Below are positions 26,454-40,200 of a DNA stretch of 64,000 nucleotides, piece after piece. This DNA is from Dipetalonema caudispina (taxonomy: Eukaryota > Nematoda > Chromadorea > Rhabditida > Onchocercidae), in the NCBI GenBank assembly GCA_013365325.1, contig JABVXV010000232.1, positions 1 through 64,000 of the forward strand, written 5' to 3'. The stretch's first letter is position 1; each line of letters starts with the position of its first letter. Position numbers and translations under genes: made by a program. The notes under the pieces were generated by a model, which had not been told where the DNA came from, made no database searches, and saw only the letters and a list, made by a program, of their open reading frames with translations.

Positions 26454-29400
26454 ATTATCATCAGTTATGTGAAATTTTGAAAGGTAATTTTTGTTTAATG
26501 AAAAATTCATTTTACAATTTAAAAACTATAGCTAGCTGATAATAACGATCATCGTACAAAATGACTGATTAAAGAAGTTCTAGGCAATGGATATGTCAAT
26601 TTTTATTGCAATTCATAAATCATTCAACGTTTGACATGACCAATTGTTCAGATAAAAAAAAAAAAAAATATCACCAATTGATATATGGTCGAACGGAAAA
26701 AAAAAAAAATTCTTCAAACATGTATTTTCGTTTAATTTTTTTCTTTTTTTTTTTTTTTTTTTTTTTTTGTAAAATGGGAAATTTATGACCATATTTGACG
26801 TGTAATAATGTGTACTGTACCTATTGCTATATTTGTAATTTACTTTATACTTGAGATAAATTTAAAATTTAACAAAGAATCATCAATTGTAATATTTCAC
26901 AGTATTATTAATTGAAAAAAGTTATAGTAGTAACATCATTCATTTCTCGTCTAATTCTCAATATCAGTTTAATTTTCAACTTTCATATGTGTTCATTTTT
27001 TTTTTTTTTGTTGAATTTTTCACTGAATTATATGTGGTGAAAAAAAAAAAAAAAAAAAAAAAAGGAAAGAGGAGGGAGTAATGGCAAGAGAGAATGTTGA
27101 ATGATTCAATAAATCATTTTGGGTAAAAATGATAAAATAATTTATTTGTTCGTTTAAAAGATGATACTTAAAGACTTTCAAAAGTAATATTCAACCAATA
27201 TCATCAATCTACAATTCATCTATAACATCCTTTACTTACTTATTTTCATCCTATCTTATTCTCATTTATCACTGATTATCAGATGATATCTTTAAGATAT
27301 TGAATACATCAATTCATTTATTCATTTTTCATTTTCTATAAATAAAAATATATGTATCAATGCTAATAATAGATGATAAGTATTATTACTTTTAATAGCT
27401 CTTTTGACCAAATTCGCAAAAAGTGCAAAGTTTGTATTGCAAAGAATCATATTGTTACTGTTGATAGTGATATTTTGAATAGTGCCAAACGTAGAGAAAT
27501 GATAACCAACGTGAAGCACTGCGAATGATTAGAAAGTTTAAGAATTCCTGAAAAGAGTTATTACTTATCTGAGTGATTAAACGAATCAACTTTGTTTATA
27601 TTTCAACCAATTTAGGGTAATAGTTTACAAATGAATTGAAAGAGAGAGAGATAACTAATTTGTTCTTGTATCACTTCTAGAATCAATGTTTACGTAATTG
27701 TTGATCAGAATTTATTGAACAATATTTGGTGAAATTTTTCGAAATAGAGAGAGAAAATTGAAAAAAAAAAAAAGTGATGGACAACAAAAACATTTCGGAG
27801 ATAACAATTTCGACGTTGTAAATAGGCGTTGTTAGGCGATTGTGTTGATCTGACTGTACCACATACGATCATTTGTTTAACCAATTTTTTCTTTTTCCCT
27901 TTCTCTAGCAGTCAGATTTCAAAACAAATTGTGAAAATATATTTGATAACAAAAACGACGAAATAAATAGAAAGTTTGTTTTTCATGTAATGGGGATAAT
28001 TTGTGCCCTACGTGTTATGTTTAGTTTAATCACACAAATATTTTCAATTGTATCGTTGAAATTTGTCGAAAATTTGTTTATTTTGAAAATTTTCTTCAAA
28101 ATTTTGTCGAAAAACCTTTAAAATTGAAATTCATCATTTTTTAACTGTGACTTAGGATAATTATTTGAGGATAAGAATTTACAATTTCCATCACTAACCA
28201 GTGTTTTCTTCCATATAATAGAGGCTTAAAAATAAATCTCAATAATCTTAAAAGTTCGAAATTTCATATCCTTAACTTATTTCATCATTTCAAGAAAAGA
28301 CATGAAATGACATCTATATGAGCTGTTCATTTGAGAAAAATTTTTCTATGCAATATTTGCAAATATCACAAATGTCCAGGGGAAAAAATGGGAAAATGCC
28401 TATAGAAATGTGAATAGAATTTGCTTACCAATGCTTCTTCAAGCAAAAAAAAAAAAAAAAAAAAAGAAAAAAAAAAGTTTCTCTATTGAAATCAATCGTA
28501 AGATTTGATAATCTATATTAAATTTGAAACTGACTACAAATTCATTAATGAATTTTAAATTAATCTACTTAATCGGTAAGAAATCAACAATACTGTCACA
28601 TATTCATTTGAAATCATTACGATCATTCAATTGAGTATCATTTCTATTGAATCCTAATTTTTACAATCTTTTTTTCCTAGATATAATGATAGATTCGGAA
28701 CAAATACTTAAGATTCAGGTTTAATTGTTTCCAGGTTAAACAAATAATGCCATAAAATTTGACAAAAATAGGAGATGAATGGGAAAAAAAAAAAAAAAAA
28801 AAAAAAAACAACAACAACAACAACATACAGTAGCGTTAAAATATAGCAATGATAGTACTTATTCAACGGTACTATCCAAAATTTCTCACTCGTTCATAAC
28901 AATCCTCACTCACGTACGTGATAATGAATTGCATACGTAAATCATACTATATCACAAAATTCATTATATTCTCAAAGAATTTTTCAATAAGATAAATTCA
29001 CTAAAAATTCCTATAGGGTGAGATCATTCTATCTCAAAGTTAACAGTTTGACATTTAAACATTAGGAAAGACAAGGGAACAAAACAGGAAGCAACTGATT
29101 CAAAATTATTCAGGTTTATAATTTGTTGTATCAGATTAGTGATTTAAATGATTGGAGAGGAATGGAATCATTTTTGATGTTTTTCATAACAGATATTCTA
29201 TTCATTAATAAAATATGAATAGTGTTTAGATCAAAAGATTCCCAACAATATATTTTCGAAATATTGAAAAGGATGAGAAAAGTAAAGAGAGAAGAAATAA
29301 TTTCATTAAATAGGATTAACAAATAATTGAAATCAAATATTATTGTAAATATTCATAAAGTACAATAATTGTTATTCAATAATTGTTGAAAAATGAGACG

Positions 29401-31238
29401 ATTATATCAACATATTATCATAATATATTATTATGATTCTCCACCTTTTTTTTTTTTTTGCGGTAAAAATATTTAGGAAAGTACCAAATAATATTGGTAA
29501 TCTTTCATCCTAACAGTTGTTTCATAACTTTGAGAGTAGCATGCATAGGATATTTCTTCCTATATATTCATAGACAAAATTTTCATAAATGAAACGAAAT
29601 TTGCCTAAAAATTTTGGGAGGATAATGTCATGTCACTTAGATATGATACAGCAGGACAAAGGTCACTGTGTTATGATATCAGCAGTATCTCAGTGATAGC
29701 GAGAATCAAGAATTAGATGGTCTTAATAACATTTATGGTTATCAGAATAATCATATCTGCAGTTAAAGAGATTGATAAGGAATGTAGGAACATTTTGAAA
29801 CTATAAATTGATGATAAATTGTAATCCTGAGATAAAATTTAGTAAGTAAAAACAAAGATGCTAACAATAAACCTTTAATATTATAGCCTTTTTGGAAGTG
29901 TTAGGAAACAAAAAGAAATTCATGAATGGAAGTGAAATAAAATATTCGTTTACATTCGCATAAATTCCGAAACAACAATTGGAAAATCGTCATGAATAAT
30001 ACATCAATAATTGAAATATGGCAGTAATATGATAACAATGTAGTATATCAATCCTTACACTGATTAATATTCATGTAAACAACAAATGAGATATTATTTG
30101 AAATCAATCAACAAAACTCTATCTAACATAGTAAAAATTAATCCATCCAATATTATCAGCTTTATGAAATTGCATATTTCAATTATATGAAAACCATTAG
30201 AGTAACTGCAACAAATAATCTCAAAGGTGTTACCTCATTTGATTATTAATAAGAGAAATTTAATAAACATGAAATCCATTAATTCATTTCGTTGCATAAA
30301 TTATCCCTATGATAACTAAGTAATAACGAATTCCATAATTTCGACAGCCTTATTATTTCAAATGAGTAAATATCATTTTATGATTACTGAAATCTGATGC
30401 TAGCCAAATGCAAACTAAAATTGTAATTAATTTTGGGTTTAAAACTAAATTACTCATCCTGACTTCATATGATTATTAGATAAAGAGAATAACAACGAGA
30501 ATATGAGAACAAAGAGAGAGCAAAATCAGAAACTTGCTACTCTTCAATGCATTTCAAAATAATGTTTTTTTTATTAAATGTAACAGTTCTCAACCACTTT
30601 CTGAAAAAAAAAAATTGAAGTATTAGTCCATTAAAACATTTTATAAATGACATAATCCCACTTTACTGCTTTTTGTAGTTCATTATTATCAGCAAACTTC
30701 AACATACGCACGCTTTTCAAATAGCAAACAAATGATTGTTTCTTTCATTTACGTCACAAATTTCAATCAACATTATAAAGAAGTGTTTTTGATCAGTTGA
30801 TGAGGCATTTCTTTCTATTCTATCATTAATATTATACTGTCAAAAATAGTATACATTCAATATTAAGAACTGGTTCATCATTACAGAGCAAAGAATAAAT
30901 CAAAAATTTTGAAGAAAGAAGATATAAGTTCACAATGAATTAACTTTTATGCAGACTAAGATGATTTAGTAGTATGTTAATGTTATTAAAACCAGCAAAA
31001 TAATCACGCCTAATGTATTATTTATTGTGTTGGAATGTCAAATAATTACGAATAACTAAGTTTTTTGACATTTAGAAAAAAAGAAAATCATATTATTCCT
31101 GATATTATAATTCAAAACAAATGTCACAACGTATACCATATGCAAATAATTAATTTAAAGTGAACAAAAAAAGTCCATCCAAAATCTTTTTAGATGAAGT
31201 AAATATACATTACCGCTTACAACAAATTAAGGCATCAA
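26454..31238. other. Intergenic region between GPCPD1 start and CPSF1 stop
   Basis: This 4.8 kb AT-rich region is upstream of the GPCPD1 gene and downstream of CPSF1. It holds long T runs (about 26740-26768), A runs (27042-27063, 28447-28465) and an A-run leading into (AAC)n at 28784-28824. The promoter of the GPCPD1 gene should lie near its left end. The few ORFs of about 60 codons have no family likeness. No RNA gene was recognised. Confidence 0.6.
31021..31026 (-). terminator. Candidate polyadenylation signal of CPSF1 (AATAAA)
   Basis: On the minus strand an AATAAA hexamer lies 213 nt beyond the CPSF1 stop codon. Position and sequence suit a 3' end signal, but in sequence this AT-rich the hexamer is also expected by chance. 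Confidence 0.4.
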
Positions 31239-34200
31239 TCAGTAATGCGCAGTAACCCTGCAAATCTCAATGAGATCATCGATAATATGATAACGACTAG
31301 TCCCTAATTTCCGCGCCAAATCGTTCTTCTCTGGTAGCGAAAGGTGTAAATACTGCATCACCATATCACCATCCACCAAATTTCGAGTATTCTAAAAAAA
31401 ATTTTCACTTAAGTTCTTCATATCAGCTTCACTTTTCCTGACAATATTTCTTTCACTGAATGCCCCGTACCAATATAAATATTAAAAAATCTCTTCCCAG
31501 TGCTGAAGCATTAATGAACCACATTCTTACAAGGCAAAAAACTTCGATAAAAAGGTTGCATTTATTGTCAGATTAAAAGAGAAAAAACTAACAAGATAGT
31601 GATTGGGCCTTTGTGGTCGAGCTGCTCGTGCACCCTTGGCATTTAAACCAGCAGGTTGTAGTACCATCGATGACATTAACTGTTGTAACATATGTAATCG
31701 TCGAAAAACCTAACAAATCATAAGATCAAACTACTTAATGAAGTCATGATTTGCTGTGAGCAATAAACTATTCATAACATTCAAAGCTTTCGTTAAGATG
31801 TTTTGACATGAAGAGAACGAAATGTACTCTTTTCGTACATTATATTCTTAACGGAAATATATTGATCCATTTCTTTGTCATAAGGATGGCAAAAAACTAG
31901 AAAAAATGCAAACTTTTTCAGTAAGAGGTCGTAAATATCCGAAACTTCCATCTAATGAAGCAAACAAAACACTCTGTCGTTCCAATGAAAATACTTCATT
32001 CTCAACAAAGCCACTTGAAACGTGACCTAAAAAATATCATCGTTTTTTAAATCATAAGCATGTTTCTACTCTCTCATAACAAAAAACTCATTGTAGTGTA
32101 GAGGTGCAAACAGCACATTTATAGGAATATATGTGCAGTAAGTAAATACTTGGTGAAATTCAGTGAGAATTAAATTTTAATGGGATTTCAATCGTCAAAA
32201 ACAGTTTTGCATCTCTAATCAGAGGAAAATTATACAATAGGTGACCTCGGACAGCACATATTAATTATCATTATTTAAAACGATCTGAAGAAAGTTCCGA
32301 AAATTTCTAACAATGTACTGGCTCATGTATATCATTTTGATAATTACCTTTAACTCGAATAAATGAGTTCACAACTGTTCCAATATTAATCTCAGCTCGT
32401 AGTGTTAATTTTTCCCCTCCCAATGATTCCAATGTTTCGGGCAGATAATTAAAAATAGCTATGTTGGCCGCTTCATCAGACATTACAAATCCCATCTGTT
32501 TGTTATCGATGATAAACTGAGCGGCCATTGGTGGCTGAACATCAGAACGCATGTCACGACTAGCCAATGAGAGTGCTTTATATTCTTCCTGAAATTCAGC
32601 CAAAATTACTTACGTAATTTTTCCATTATTATTGAATTTAAAAGACTGTTCATTCACAAATAATGATCAAACTGTTCACCTGATACCGTAGTAGAGCTAC
32701 CGAACGATACATATCGCATGCAAGGGCGAGATTCCGCACGCCAATTAGCTGGTGAACATAAAAATGCATATCCAGAAAAGATATTCCTTGAAGATTGTTA
32801 TCTTTGAATAACCAAATAAACACCTAAAATCGATGGCAATAAAGGAAATTACATTGCAATGAGAAGTATTTTCGAACTTTACAATCCCTTTATTTGAGCC
32901 TACTCCGAAAACTGGCGACGGGATTCCCTATAATTCTACTTGAAAAAACTAACGAATAGTTGATTTTGATTAAATCGCTAACTTCTCACAACTCAAACAG
33001 ACAATACAATATTTGGAGAGAAATAAACTTGGAAATTGTTCAGATTAGGAGACAGAATAGCTTTCGAAGAGCTAGTCATTTTCCACATTGTATTAATCAG
33101 CTTAACTTACAAAACAACTTCAGTTTAAGCATAAAAGGCAAAATATTTCACGTTATGAAATATAAAAAGAGCTCAAACTTGTATCATTTCTCATTAAAAC
33201 TGGGATCACGATTCTTTCAAAATGAAATTTAACAGGTGATTAAATATATTCAGTCATTAAAAAGCAATTAAGTACCTTTTGACCCATGCCCGTTAACAGA
33301 TAACCATTACATGAACATAAGCTAGTAACTGGTCCTTTCTGTTCCTTATCGTACAATGTTTTTATTCGATGTTTACTTGTTGGGTGTCCTGGTTCTGGAA
33401 CTACCTGAAATAAAATACAGAAAGATAAAATCAAGACTCTCATGCTCATCCTATTCCATTTCTCAGATAAATATCATTGCTTGCCAATGCCAAAGAACTT
33501 AAAAGAAAAGTGGATTGAAGGAAACGATACAATGGAAGAAAACATGAGCTTCTTTCAAGAAATCAATGTACAAACGCATATGCCTAGAATCATGACATTA
33601 TTTGCAACAGTGCTGCACTTAAAGATTAGGTATCTAATTGAGCCTGATAATCTTAAAATGGATGAAGCTTCTTGAAAAAAATTATTACTTCTATAATTTC
33701 CGAAATGATGATCCGACCTCGTACCAAAACTTCTTCGCCATAATTACAAGCAGTCCCAATAGCTAAATAGTTCTGCACGCCGGACACAGTACCTTCCGAT
33801 CGCAAAACAACTTCTTCACAACAAGTAACTACTTCGAACTCTTCAAAAAGTATTTCCACATTTTGTACTGGTTTCCAATCCTCTGGCGAATAAAGCTAAA
33901 TCAAAATAGTATTTATTTACTGAAGAACTGAAGAAAAGTAATTCTCATAAAAAAGAAAAAAGAAAAGAAAGGAACATTCCACTTAATCTATAATAATTTC
34001 ACCCGAAAAATATTAGGAAATCTCATAGGGCAATATAAATGTCTGGTTTTGCTATGAATCTAGTCCTAGTTTTTCATGATGTTATTTCAGACAAAATAAA
34101 CAAGGAAAGATAAATAACTTACTTGTAATTTATATTGATCCATCTGCGGATACACAAATGTATCTGGCTTCTCGTGCTCCTCGAACGTTTTGTCATCATT

Positions 34201-37200
34201 TATTAGCACACACATTTTTGTTACCTTCTTTTTCTCACTTGTAAGCACGGCGTAAGTATTTGAATGCAGCAAATATATAACACTATGTACAGTTGCTCCA
34301 ACGTTTATCCTTTTAACTGGATATGCTGTGTCAAGCATCATATCACTCTAAAATGCAGCAGTTTTCTCTTGCGAAATACTAAGTCTAATTGGTTTAAACT
34401 TTCGCTTTCTCAAGTTTTGTTCGAAACACTGAAAAGTAAAACGAAGAAACAGCAACGCAAAGAATACGGAAAGATTGACGAAGACAAAGGAAAAAATTAT
34501 GCCCCCTAATAACAGATAGCTTACCATCTTTCGCTTAAATCACATTCTTTCATTTACACTTAAACTGATTAAAATTATAATCTTTTGAAAAAAATCCATA
34601 AAAATCTACCGGTAGTTTTGCCACACGCATAAGCCGGTCTCGTTCCGTCAAATAAATGAATCCATTTGGACAAGCAGCATTGTTGAAAGTGGTGAACGAT
34701 AATATAGGCCCATCAAGATTAACAGGATGAAGGCGCGGTACACCACTTTCAAGAAAGAAAATACATGGATACGACGAACAAATAAAGACGCCATTTAACT
34801 GAAAAAAAATATAAAGGTAGCTTTTTGATATGGTTTAAATAGATCCCGTTTATAATGTGAAAAAAATTAGGATATGCTAAGAGCTTACCACATTTCCAAT
34901 TCGCTCGAAGAAATGCAAAACAGTCTTATGTCTAATAGCATCTCGAACTGACTCAACCGCTGCCCGGCCATCCAAACCTTGGAAACGGCATGACCTGGTC
35001 ACAGTTGTGTACGGAAGTCGCTTGAACCTATATGATTAGAAGAATTAATTCCTTGGTCTTGAATTTTGAAAGAAAACTAAAAAATATGTTTCTATCTCTG
35101 CGCTCTGCATGATAAAATATATTTGCATAACTCCTTTGCATAGTATCAAATTTCGCTTCATAAAAGCAACAGTGCTGCTTCTGAATAAAAAAGATGAAAA
35201 ATACCATTAACTTTTGATGGAAAAAGGATAGCTTGCTCACTTCAGTTAGAAAACCAAAGTCTGCCTCAAACGCGCTTTAATTAACTCCAAATCTTACACA
35301 TTAGTCCACCTATCCTAATTTGAAATTCTCAAAAAACTCCTGTTATTTCCAACATTAGATATCATTTCTTCAAAAAACGAAGTTTCAACTGCTCTTTTTT
35401 TATATCATATAACCACGAAAAAAAAATCACGAGACTGATTAATTTGGCAAAAACTTGTAGTGTTATTTGAATTAAAGCTTAAGAAGATCAATTTCGTATT
35501 TTAAATAGAAAAATCGAGGGAAAGCAAGTAATAAGAAAAAAGGAAAATAAATGCGTACCGTACAGCGAGATGTCCTTGAATACCGTTATTGTAAGTAAAC
35601 ATTTCGTATACGGAAACCGTATCATCAATAAGCAAAAAAAGCATTGGACGCCCCTGATTCATTCCCATTCCAACAAGGAGCTACAAATTTTGGTTATTTT
35701 TACTACATATAAGTTGCATTAATTTTAGAATTTCTCTGAAAATCACCTCGACGACAGATTGAATGTTACAAGAACATAACTCCTCGGCAACACTCATTTC
35801 CGGTCTCTTATACTCGAAGTGACTAAATCTTTTGCGAAGAGAAAAAGCAACAAATGGCCATCTATCAACAAAAAGATCTACTCTCAAACAAAAATCTGAG
35901 AGCAAATATCAAAATATTTACCAGTTCCATAATCACTTCTTCTGGTTTTGCAGCAAATGTATCAGTCCCGGACATTGCATCAATACCTTCTCCTGTAGCT
36001 GGCTCATCATCGACATACGGTTGATCAGTAGCAATATCTGGCAAATGACTAATTTTCTTCACCATATAAACTAAATGCAATTCCGGTATAGAATATATGT
36101 ACATGTTTCCATTTTCTCGCGCAATCTGGAAACAAAAAAATATTATATGAACATCCCACGACTATTCTCCGATTTTTAAAAACCAATGCTTTCTAACAGA
36201 TATATAAGGTCACCGTATCAAGTACATTTCTACATCTTATACATTACCAAACACTTACTGCAATCCAGTGCGATGGTACGATCGTATTTGGATCGATCAC
36301 ATCGGTATCGAAATGAGTATTTTGTTCTACTAACTTCATTCCAACGATTCTCCGTTTAGACACCGTTTCTTTTTCTGGAATAAATGTTACATTAACATTT
36401 TCAACAAATAAGCGAAATCCAAATTCATAAGCGCTACGAGTCCCTTGAAAGTGACACAGCTGTACGTCCAACGGTCTAAAACGAGTTCAAAAAAAGGTCC
36501 CCGAAACTGCCTACCATACATTAACTGAATAAAATCTAAACCAAATATTAACTATTCCCATAATTTCACTTCAAACTGAAACGAAACTGCATTGGAAAAA
36601 AGTATAAATCAGAAGCATATACTAAGGAATGTAACTACACACTCGATTTCTTGGAATCCCCGTACAACAGCAAATCATCCACATCGTCAAAGTCTTCTTG
36701 CTCTGGAACTTGTACATTAGCGCCAGTTGTTTGCTGCTGCTGAGAGATATTTGGTGCAGAACAAAATCGAATAATCCCACTCATATCACGATAAATTGAT
36801 AAAGATGTTATTGGCGACGTCTCATGACGCAATTTTTTCGAAATATCGATTTCCTGCAAAAGCAAATTCCCCGACTTACTTTCTATCCAAATTCGAAGCT
36901 CTAACCTATGCTGGCAATAAACTTTATTGGATGTTTCTGAAAGTTAAAAAATTCATAAAAATTCTGCTGACAATGCCTTTACCTTCAGGTGTACGTGCGG
37001 ATGATTGGTCAATTCATACATTAGTAATTTTCCGTTTTGTGTACATATAGCAATATATGGATCCACAATGGAAGCGCTCCGAACTGGGAACGTCAGCTGA
37101 AGTGGTATATGCTGAATTTGCTGCCCCTCTGCAACCATTACCAAACTTGATGTAGTCACCTAAAAAATGCAAACAAAAGCTTCATGATCGTCAAGGAAAC

Positions 37201-40200
37201 AAAAATAAATTCTGCTTAAACATTTTCTAAAAAGAATACCTGAACAGCAAGACCACCATCAGCTAATTCACCAGCAGCAATGGTTGACTCCGAAGTTGCG
37301 AATATCGGCGCTTCCAGTTCTACCAAATCATTGTCCGTTTCCAGAGCCAAAGTTCCCAGCTAACAAATTTCGCATATAAATTATAGATTCAGGTTTTTGA
37401 TAATACACAAATAATAAAGAGACATATTTCAAGGGGTATATCACACTCTAGAGTAGATTAACTGCAGAAACTTGGAGTTCAAACATCCTAAAAAGGTTAG
37501 TAAAAAGGATTTAGTTCATAAGACTTGAACTACAAGGATCTTTCAATCATTGGATATAGTGTATCTACTGATAATAAAGCGATAGCGTTTACATGATTAT
37601 ACAACAGCCTACATAAGAGATGCATCATTCCAACCTCAAATCACTGAAACAGCATTTTCTTATTTAATGGAGTTGAATGTATAGTTAAAAAAATACTATA
37701 ACAAAAATAGACCTCTCTTGAAGCGATGAAATACATGTGAGTATCATCCTCACGACGCCCAACAGCCCAATACTGCACGACTCCTTCAATACTGAAAAAA
37801 AAAAAACGACATCAGAAACGCTATCCTACCAAATTCAACCACAATACAAAAACTCGTATCTTCTTTTCGGGAAGTAGCAAGATAAACTACTGTACCGGAA
37901 ACTAATTTCATAAAAATATCAACCACGAATGCATAAGTAGCAGACAACCAGAAAAGTGTCACTTACAAGGTACTAAAACTACCGAAACTTTTGTTTAAAA
38001 CAAGATCGTGTTTTTACTTCATATTTTTGAATAATTTAAAATTTTCAATGGCAGTTTCAATCATACATATATATGAAAACCCACGAATTCCAATACAACT
38101 TTAGTGCTTACTAAGGAAATATTCGGAAATTAATTATATAAAAGTTCAGCTCCCGTTATTTCCAAATAAATGAATACCTCCCAATAAAATCGATATAAAC
38201 TTTGCCGGATAAGTATCACAAACTCTTCATGCTTAATAATCAGTTAAAGGACTTTCTAGCAAAAACTGCACATACAGTAAAAAGATAAGTTAACCTGCTG
38301 CTTGTGATGATTTCGGGACGAATGCTTCTTTGAAATATGCAAATGCTTCCAAATTTCCCATGTCCACAGGCACATACCTAAAATAGTACAGCGTTCGTAC
38401 TAATTTCGAAAGCATTACTTTGAAATTCATTAACTCAATAAGTTCCAAAAATTGTTCGATAGTTCCCAGTCAACAAGAGTGCTAAAACTATCCGGTTATT
38501 CATTGTGATAAAAATATGACATCTGCTAGAAATGATTATGTACAACCTTAGTACATGCCTTAAAATGTTTTGTAAAAATTCATCCCCTGTGCATGTTAAC
38601 CAAAAATGATCCATAGGCATTATTTCAAAATAAATCTACCCTAACAAGGCAACTAGCTGTTCGCCAACAGAATTTCACTGCTATTAAGTTTGTCACTCAA
38701 CGAGATAGATACGTCAATCTTATTTGTAGGGTGGATGTGTTGTTTTATGTAAGTATATAAAACTGTATTCTTTCCCTAAAGTAGTTCTTGCATTGAACTA
38801 AATGAAAAGATCTTTGAAGATAATACTTCGAAAATCTTTTAAAAACTTACTAAATCAAAAAGTGGGTCTTTTCGGGCTATTTCCTGAAAATAAGCACTGA
38901 TACTCGGACAACCACCAGTTATTTTTTTACAAGGAGCGACGTTAAGCAGTTTATCAAGCACACGAATATTCAACACTTCTTGCGCTGAGTCTGTTTTTGT
39001 AATCTAAAACCAAAAATCATAAATGACAACAACAAAACACAATTGCATCATTATTGGGATATATGAACTGAGAATATTTTCGACCTTCCAACATATGCTA
39101 TAAATTCATTATAGACTTCTGTAAGAAATTTATGAACGGAAAAAATACTTCTCTTCCATTTAAATCGACATCGATGCTAACAGCACCAACCTTCGGAAGC
39201 ACTTCTCCATACAATTCGAAATCTTCATCTCTTTCATTTGCATTCAGTTCGACACTTAATTTTGTTTTCTTCACAGCAGATTCTTCCAACGAAGATTGTT
39301 CAAAAATACAATGTAGAAATACGGAGTCACAAAGACGAGAACCAATGAAGAGATAGCCGGGTGCACAGGATGTCATCGTGCATGGGATTACTGTTTCTAA
39401 AGCAAATTACGCTTCTAATAAAACTGCTTATAAAACATTCATAATTCGACTCTCCGGCTAACATTAGACTACACCAATCCTACATGAAGTGGTACTACTT
39501 CCTATAGTGAAATATCAGTTAAGGATACAGTTTTCTCAAAAGCTTCTAAACTAAAATGAATAGGAAAACTGAAATACATCTATTCAAAGTTTTCAGTAAA
39601 TTTCGAAATTTACAGAACATCCCAATAACAATGAGCAATTTATTCGGAGTAACTCCGGACAATTATAATTTCCGGATTATCTCATTTACTAAATTATCGT
39701 TTCAGACAATAATAGCATTCCTATTGTTTTTATATTATAGTTGCACCCTAAATTATAAAGGGCTTTTATTTCAGTTCCTTTTATTGAATAAAACTTTCAT
39801 CCTTCAGTCACTCGATGTGTTGTATATTCTTTTCGCAAAATAATGAAAAGTTTTCGCTTATTACAATAAGAGAGGTAATAACACTTAGAACGTGAAATCA
39901 GTGCAAATTACTCCAGAAAACTGTCAGTAGAAACGCTCAGTTTATTCTTCCTGCAAAACAAGGAAAACGGGATTTCCCACCTTCAACAAAAAAAGAAAGA
40001 ATGGTGAAAAGTACTTCTCACTCACCAAACTGAAACTTCAACTCCAGTGATTTGACCGAGTTCGTAGCGTCCGTAACCAAAACCAATGTAAATAATCGCC
40101 CATTTCGATCGCAAAGTAAAACCTAAAAATGATCAACAGTATTTTGGTGAATTCCTGCCAACACTTGAAACTGCTGATCACCACAATTCAAAGTTCATGA